The position numbers were made by a program, and so were the translations under genes. Under the pieces are notes generated by a model. That model was not told where the DNA came from and did not search any database. It worked only from the letters and a program-made list of their open reading frames with translations. A stretch of 64,000 bases of DNA from Chaunax sp. Z400 (Eukaryota > Chordata > Actinopteri > Lophiiformes > Chaunacidae): NCBI GenBank assembly GCA_037577475.1, contig CM075202.1, positions 10,309,501 to 10,373,500 on the forward strand, written 5' to 3'. This document shows, one piece after another, positions 60,541 through 64,000 of the stretch (its first letter is position 1; every line of letters begins with the position of its first letter).

Positions 60541-62055
60541 TCAGAAACATTTGAACCATTAGCGGATGAACCTCTTCATGTAAAGCAGTTTTAAGTATGC
60601 TTGGAGGATTCTGCGGTTATTGTGAACACAGTGAAGGCATATCTCACATCTACACTGAGTAAGATTGACAGCTTTCTTCTCTGAGCTGCAGTGAACCTCT
60701 CGCCCTGAGTGTGTGTGTAATGAGAGACAGGTCTTATGACAAGCACTAATCAGCCCAGACTCTTGACCCCGTGGCAGTGATGCTGACACAAGGGAATACT
60801 CCCCAACACTGCTAACAACTCCCCGGACTTCATGTAATGGAGATATGGCAGGGATGGTCCCAATTTCCTTCAAAATGTGAAACTATTATCATATGGAAAG
60901 GTTATTAAATCAGTTTTTTAAATAGATTTTTAGGAAGAAAATGTTAAGTGATCATAATGATCCACAAGGGAACGACATGGTCCCTCCAGGATAACCATAA
61001 TCATCCCAGAGAAATACCCACATTTCACCTGAACCTCTTTTTACCTGCATCAAGGTGAAAACAGGTCCAGCAAATCAATCAATGCCACTTAGAGCAATCA
61101 TTCTTTTTCTTAAGAAAGAAACTTATTTACTATTGATGTAACACTCTACTCATCTCACTCTGCAGGAAAAGGGATTTTCCCAAAACCACACCTCCAATTT
61201 GTTTTAAAAATTTCTCTAAGCTGTCTTGTGCCAACAGATACATGTACTATATGTAACATTAATGCTCCTTGTATCTGGATGTTCCCTTCTGATTCCCTTC
61301 CCTTCAATACCTTAGCTGTAGCCCAGAGGGGCCATGTGTATGAATAAGTACTTTGGATTTATCATGCTTAATGTGTGTGTGTGCATGCTGGCTCATATTA
61401 CTGTCATGGTGACACACAGCAGGACTGACAGTGGCTTTCCAGGAGTATCATCAGCCCTGCTTATGAGAGGAGGCGTAGCCTCAGAACAAACACACTCACA
61501 GCTCCTTACATGTAAATCTGTGATTCTACAAAGACAAGCATCACTAGACGCACTGATCCAGGTATGTTTATTCTTATCCAGAGTGCACTGACAGACCAAC
61601 TTATACAAGAGTCAGCATTCAATAGAAAACACAAAATCTGGTCTGATTAAGTCTGATAAAAAGGGTAAATATGGAATATGGACCTGGTGCTTTACAGTCA
61701 GTTAACATGTATTTATCTGTAGTGCAGTTGAGTACAACATAGTGCAGCATCTAAAGTGATTATCTGTGTATTGTTAGAGATACAAAAAGTTATTTAATGC
61801 ATGTTATGAATATGTTCAGCACAATTTCTTCATTGTGTATCATATATTTCATCATTATTTATATAATAAAATCAGCATTGAGATCTGTGTGGCAAGTTGG
61901 CACAAAAAACCCCCAAAAAACCAATCAAATGAAAAACTATTGAATTAATGAGGCAGTAACTGATTGACATTATGGTAATAATCAAGGCTTTGAGACTTGG
62001 GTGTACCTCTCACTTAGCACAACGCCCTTTAAAAGGTATATTTACAGGACACACA
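60541..62055. other. Intergenic DNA downstream of the kinase gene
   Basis: AT-rich to mixed sequence with no exon or named repeat. A minus-strand AATAAA at 61567-61572 could be a distal polyadenylation signal of the kinase gene. Confidence 0.35.
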
Positions 62056-62065
62056 TTTATTTATT
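62056..62065 (-). terminator. rps6kc1: Candidate polyadenylation signals of rps6kc1
   Basis: The plus-strand text tttatttatt gives two overlapping AATAAA hexamers on the minus strand, about 970 bp after the stop codon. They are the first AATAAA signals I found downstream. Actual cleavage is untested. Confidence 0.4.
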
Positions 62066-63037
62066 GTTCATAGATTTTTCAATGTATTAAATATTTGAAA
62101 TAAATCATGTTCTTACATGCAGAAAAATGCAGTGCTGTGTAGTGCAGTCTCCTAAACTAGAAACAACTAGAATCTCTAGCAGGGCTGGTTTCAAATGTGT
62201 GTGTCAAGTCTCATCCTTCTTTGCTCTGTCTGAATGAGTGAATAATATCTGACTGTCCACACTGATAAAACATCTACACTCTCTGGTAAACTGGCCCTTC
62301 GTCTTATCTAATAAATATTGTAACCTTAACTAAATTCTGCACTATAGAACAAAATCTTGCACTTCGAAATAACTTCTTCATCCCCCTTGCATAGTGTTCA
62401 TCTCTGTTTCTGTACATGGGGCTGGTTGGCAACTAAGGGAGTTGACCTAAAGAAAAAAGAAGATGACAATATTGTAGGGAGTGAGAAAACTCAACACAGC
62501 TCCTAAAGCTGTCCAACTCACAGCAAATCTCATTGGGCTCCGTGAGGAATGATATAAGTGTTATAGGTGTCAACAACTGAGTGTATTGCACATGGATAGT
62601 CTCAAAAGAGGATTTTGGTCAGTGTCAGTTTAAAAGGGAAACGTGCAGTAGTTATAATAGTGAAAACAAAAATGTCATGTTATTTAGGCTTACAGCTACT
62701 GTATGAGGAGTGTAATAATAGCAACAAAGTCGTAGTGGATCATCACTCAGTACCAGCACTTATCGTTACGTGTTCCCTGCACAAAAAAAAGGTTACACAG
62801 TAAACCCTCTGAGATAAAGAAATGAACATTTTACAAGGAAGGTAATACTGCTTCTTGGCAAGTTCCATACAAAAAATAAATAAATCAGACAAGAACATGG
62901 AGGGCGAATAGTCTGGTGTGTGCGGACAAATTAATTCTGTTTATCTATTTGTGTGTCCAATATGAAAGGAGTTCATAAAGGACAGCCCGTCCCCCAGAAT
63001 GCATCTCTGGTTTCTGCAGTCCCACAATGTACAGCGT
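62066..63037 (-). other. rps6kc1: Probable 3' UTR of rps6kc1
   Basis: AT-rich, repeat-poor DNA directly after the stop codon on the minus strand. The extent depends on which AATAAA is used. Open frames here (for example 62941-63291 minus) are off-frame readings across the terminal exon and UTR. Confidence 0.4.
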
Positions 63038-63139
63038 CTATTTGGACCAGTCCACTCTGGCAAAAAAAGGGTGGGATTTGATGTCATCCACACCTCCCAC
63101 TCCTGCACCCAGTCTCTCTGTTGGGTTGTACTGGAGCAA
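63038..63139 (-). CDS. rps6kc1: Terminal coding exon of ribosomal protein S6 kinase C1 (RPS6KC1/RPK118)
   Basis: This is the last coding exon, 33 codons plus a TAG at 63038-63040. It reads LLQYNPTERLGAGVGG and then VDDIKSHPFFARVDWSK. ERLG holds the conserved Arg of kinase subdomain XI, and the DIKSHPFF...VDW sequence is the usual end of AGC-family kinase domains. The pieces agree closely with the C-terminus of vertebrate RPS6KC1 as I know it. That protein carries PX, MIT and kinase domains, is associated with endosomes, and is reported to bind sphingosine kinase 1 and peroxiredoxin 3. The exon begins after a tgtgcag acceptor in phase 0 and continues exactly from the Gln codon ending the exon at 63704. 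There is no hydrophobic motif after the kinase domain. RPS6KL1 is the nearest alternative but fits less well. Confidence 0.9.
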   Translation of the reverse strand: MLQYNPTERLGAGVGGVDDIKSHPFFARVDWSK

Positions 63140-63703
63140 CTGCACAGGAGGACGAGACAGAGACAAAAGCGGTGTTTTCTTTTTTTTATTCGACAAGCAA
63201 TGAGGTGAAATGATAAATCTAAAAAATAATATAACATTGTTAGAGCAGCATTTTTAGCCAATGAGCTAAAGTAGGGACTATATACTGACATTTTGCAGTG
63301 AGACTTACATTAAAAAAGCTACTACATAATGTAGCATTAGTAATATGTGATATCGTGTCTGCATGTCCACTCCTTCACAGCACAATGTAATTAGATTCAT
63401 GGTTGATTTGTGTCACATTAAGTAGAGATAAATACATGATGTGTGTTTATCTGATAAAAGTTCTTCTACTCTATTTAATTCAAACAAACCACTATTACCT
63501 GCCAAAAACGTGTATTTTTAAATATTACAGATGCGCATTTTTATAAACTACAATAGATACATATATGATAATACAATAGATTTACTTTAATATTATCATA
63601 TACCATGCAAGACCCCCTCACTTACCAACCCCCACTTTAAAAAGCAATGGATTTGTCATATATTTTGTTTGTGAAATGTTACCAGCACATACTGGACTCT
63701 CAC
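63140..63703 (-). other. rps6kc1: Last intron of rps6kc1
   Basis: A 564-bp phase-0 intron. On the minus strand the donor is CAG|GTGAGAG and the acceptor cctcctgtgcag. It is AT-rich and contains no recognised repeat. Confidence 0.85.
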
Positions 63704-63799
63704 CTGCTCCAGCAGCGATCGGGCCTCCTCTGAAACAGATTCGGGGATGTTGAGAGCCGTGTGGCGACCAATTCCTGCTGGATGGCACCGCAGCAGAGA
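63704..63799 (-). CDS. rps6kc1: Penultimate coding exon of RPS6KC1 kinase domain
   Basis: This 96-bp exon (32 codons, phase 0 at both ends) reads SLLRCHPAGIGRHT followed by ALNIPESVSEEARSLLEQ. CHPAGI...HT.LN.PE.VSEEARSL is, from my knowledge of the family, characteristic of RPS6KC1 in the kinase C-lobe between the activation-segment region and subdomain XI. RPS6KL1 differs at most of these positions. The acceptor is strong: a long pyrimidine tract ccccctccttcccttttgtacag. The donor is CAG|GTGAGAG. Joined to the next exon it gives continuous LLEQ-LLQYNP, matching the family. Upstream exons (PX, MIT and most of the kinase domain) lie beyond the right edge, so the gene is partial here. Confidence 0.9.
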
Positions 63800-64000
63800 C
63801 TGTACAAAAGGGAAGGAGGGGGTGGAAAGAATAGATAACTCAAACAAACAAAACTCCAGCACTCCCAGATAAATAGACTTATTGTGGGCAAAAAAACATA
63901 TGTCAACGTATTTCACCTAGAAGCCAGCATCAGAGAGCAGAATAGATAACTATCAATGAAAACAAAACAAAAAAAAAGCTGATGGACTGAGGGCTAAAAG
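63800..64000 (-). other. rps6kc1: Intron of rps6kc1 entering the window
   Basis: No further exon is readable between the acceptor at 63800 and the window edge. The sequence includes the polypyrimidine tract of the acceptor and A-rich DNA. Confidence 0.7.

Noticed and set aside
63038..63799. Assignment to RPS6KL1 instead of RPS6KC1
   Set aside because: The CHPAGI...NIPE.VSEEARSL and ERLGAGV.GV.DIKSHPFF pattern fits RPS6KC1 as I know it; RPS6KL1 differs at many of these positions. A database search would settle it.

Overview
This window is vertebrate, almost certainly teleost fish, nuclear DNA. It contains at least a dozen long (AC)n/(GT)n arrays, tRNA-derived SINE fragments, remnants of DNA transposons and a LINE of kinds that are common in fish genomes. 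The only recognisable gene has spliced exons with canonical GT-AG borders. There are no bacterial gene arrays, operons, CRISPR repeats or rRNA genes. Almost every open frame is an accidental reading of low-complexity DNA or of simple repeats.

The one gene is at the right edge on the minus strand. Two exons (63704-63799 and 63038-63139, both phase 0, separated by a 564-bp intron) encode the last 65 residues of an AGC-type kinase domain, and the match is to ribosomal protein S6 kinase C1 (RPS6KC1, RPK118). The gene enters from beyond position 64000 and ends at a TAG at 63038-63040. A 3' UTR probably runs to AATAAA signals on the minus strand near 62056-62065.

The remaining ~62 kb has no exon I can support. 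In human, RPS6KC1 lies beside PROX1 with a large gene desert between its 3' end and PROX1, both genes in the same orientation. If that order holds here, this window is the start of the desert, and prox1 would lie beyond the left edge on the minus strand. That neighbour is inferred, not seen. The desert alternates between (1) repeat-poor, compositionally complex blocks of 200-900 bp with homeodomain, E-box, CCAAT, NKX-like or nuclear-receptor-like motifs, which are candidates for conserved enhancers (for example 12.1-13.2, 16.6-17.6, 27.7-28.1, 41.3-42.8, 44.4-45.3, 48.9-49.9 and 56.0-57.6 kb), and (2) simple or interspersed repeats.

Main repeat landmarks are a TTAA-type element end at 1.6 kb, a small terminal-inverted-repeat element at 3.9 kb, a DNA-transposon remnant at 6.25-6.69 kb, a foldback/SINE/LINE cluster at 26.2-27.1 kb, an element possibly nested at 30.4-31.3 kb, a 32-bp-period minisatellite at 37.07-37.46 kb, a SINE plus foldback copy at 53.0-53.5 kb, and a foldback element inserted in an older terminal-inverted-repeat element at 59.5-60.5 kb. 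I found no previously undescribed protein system. The most unusual signals are structural: a perfect 15-bp hairpin at 56.1 kb, a 16-bp palindrome at 44.46 kb and the minisatellite.
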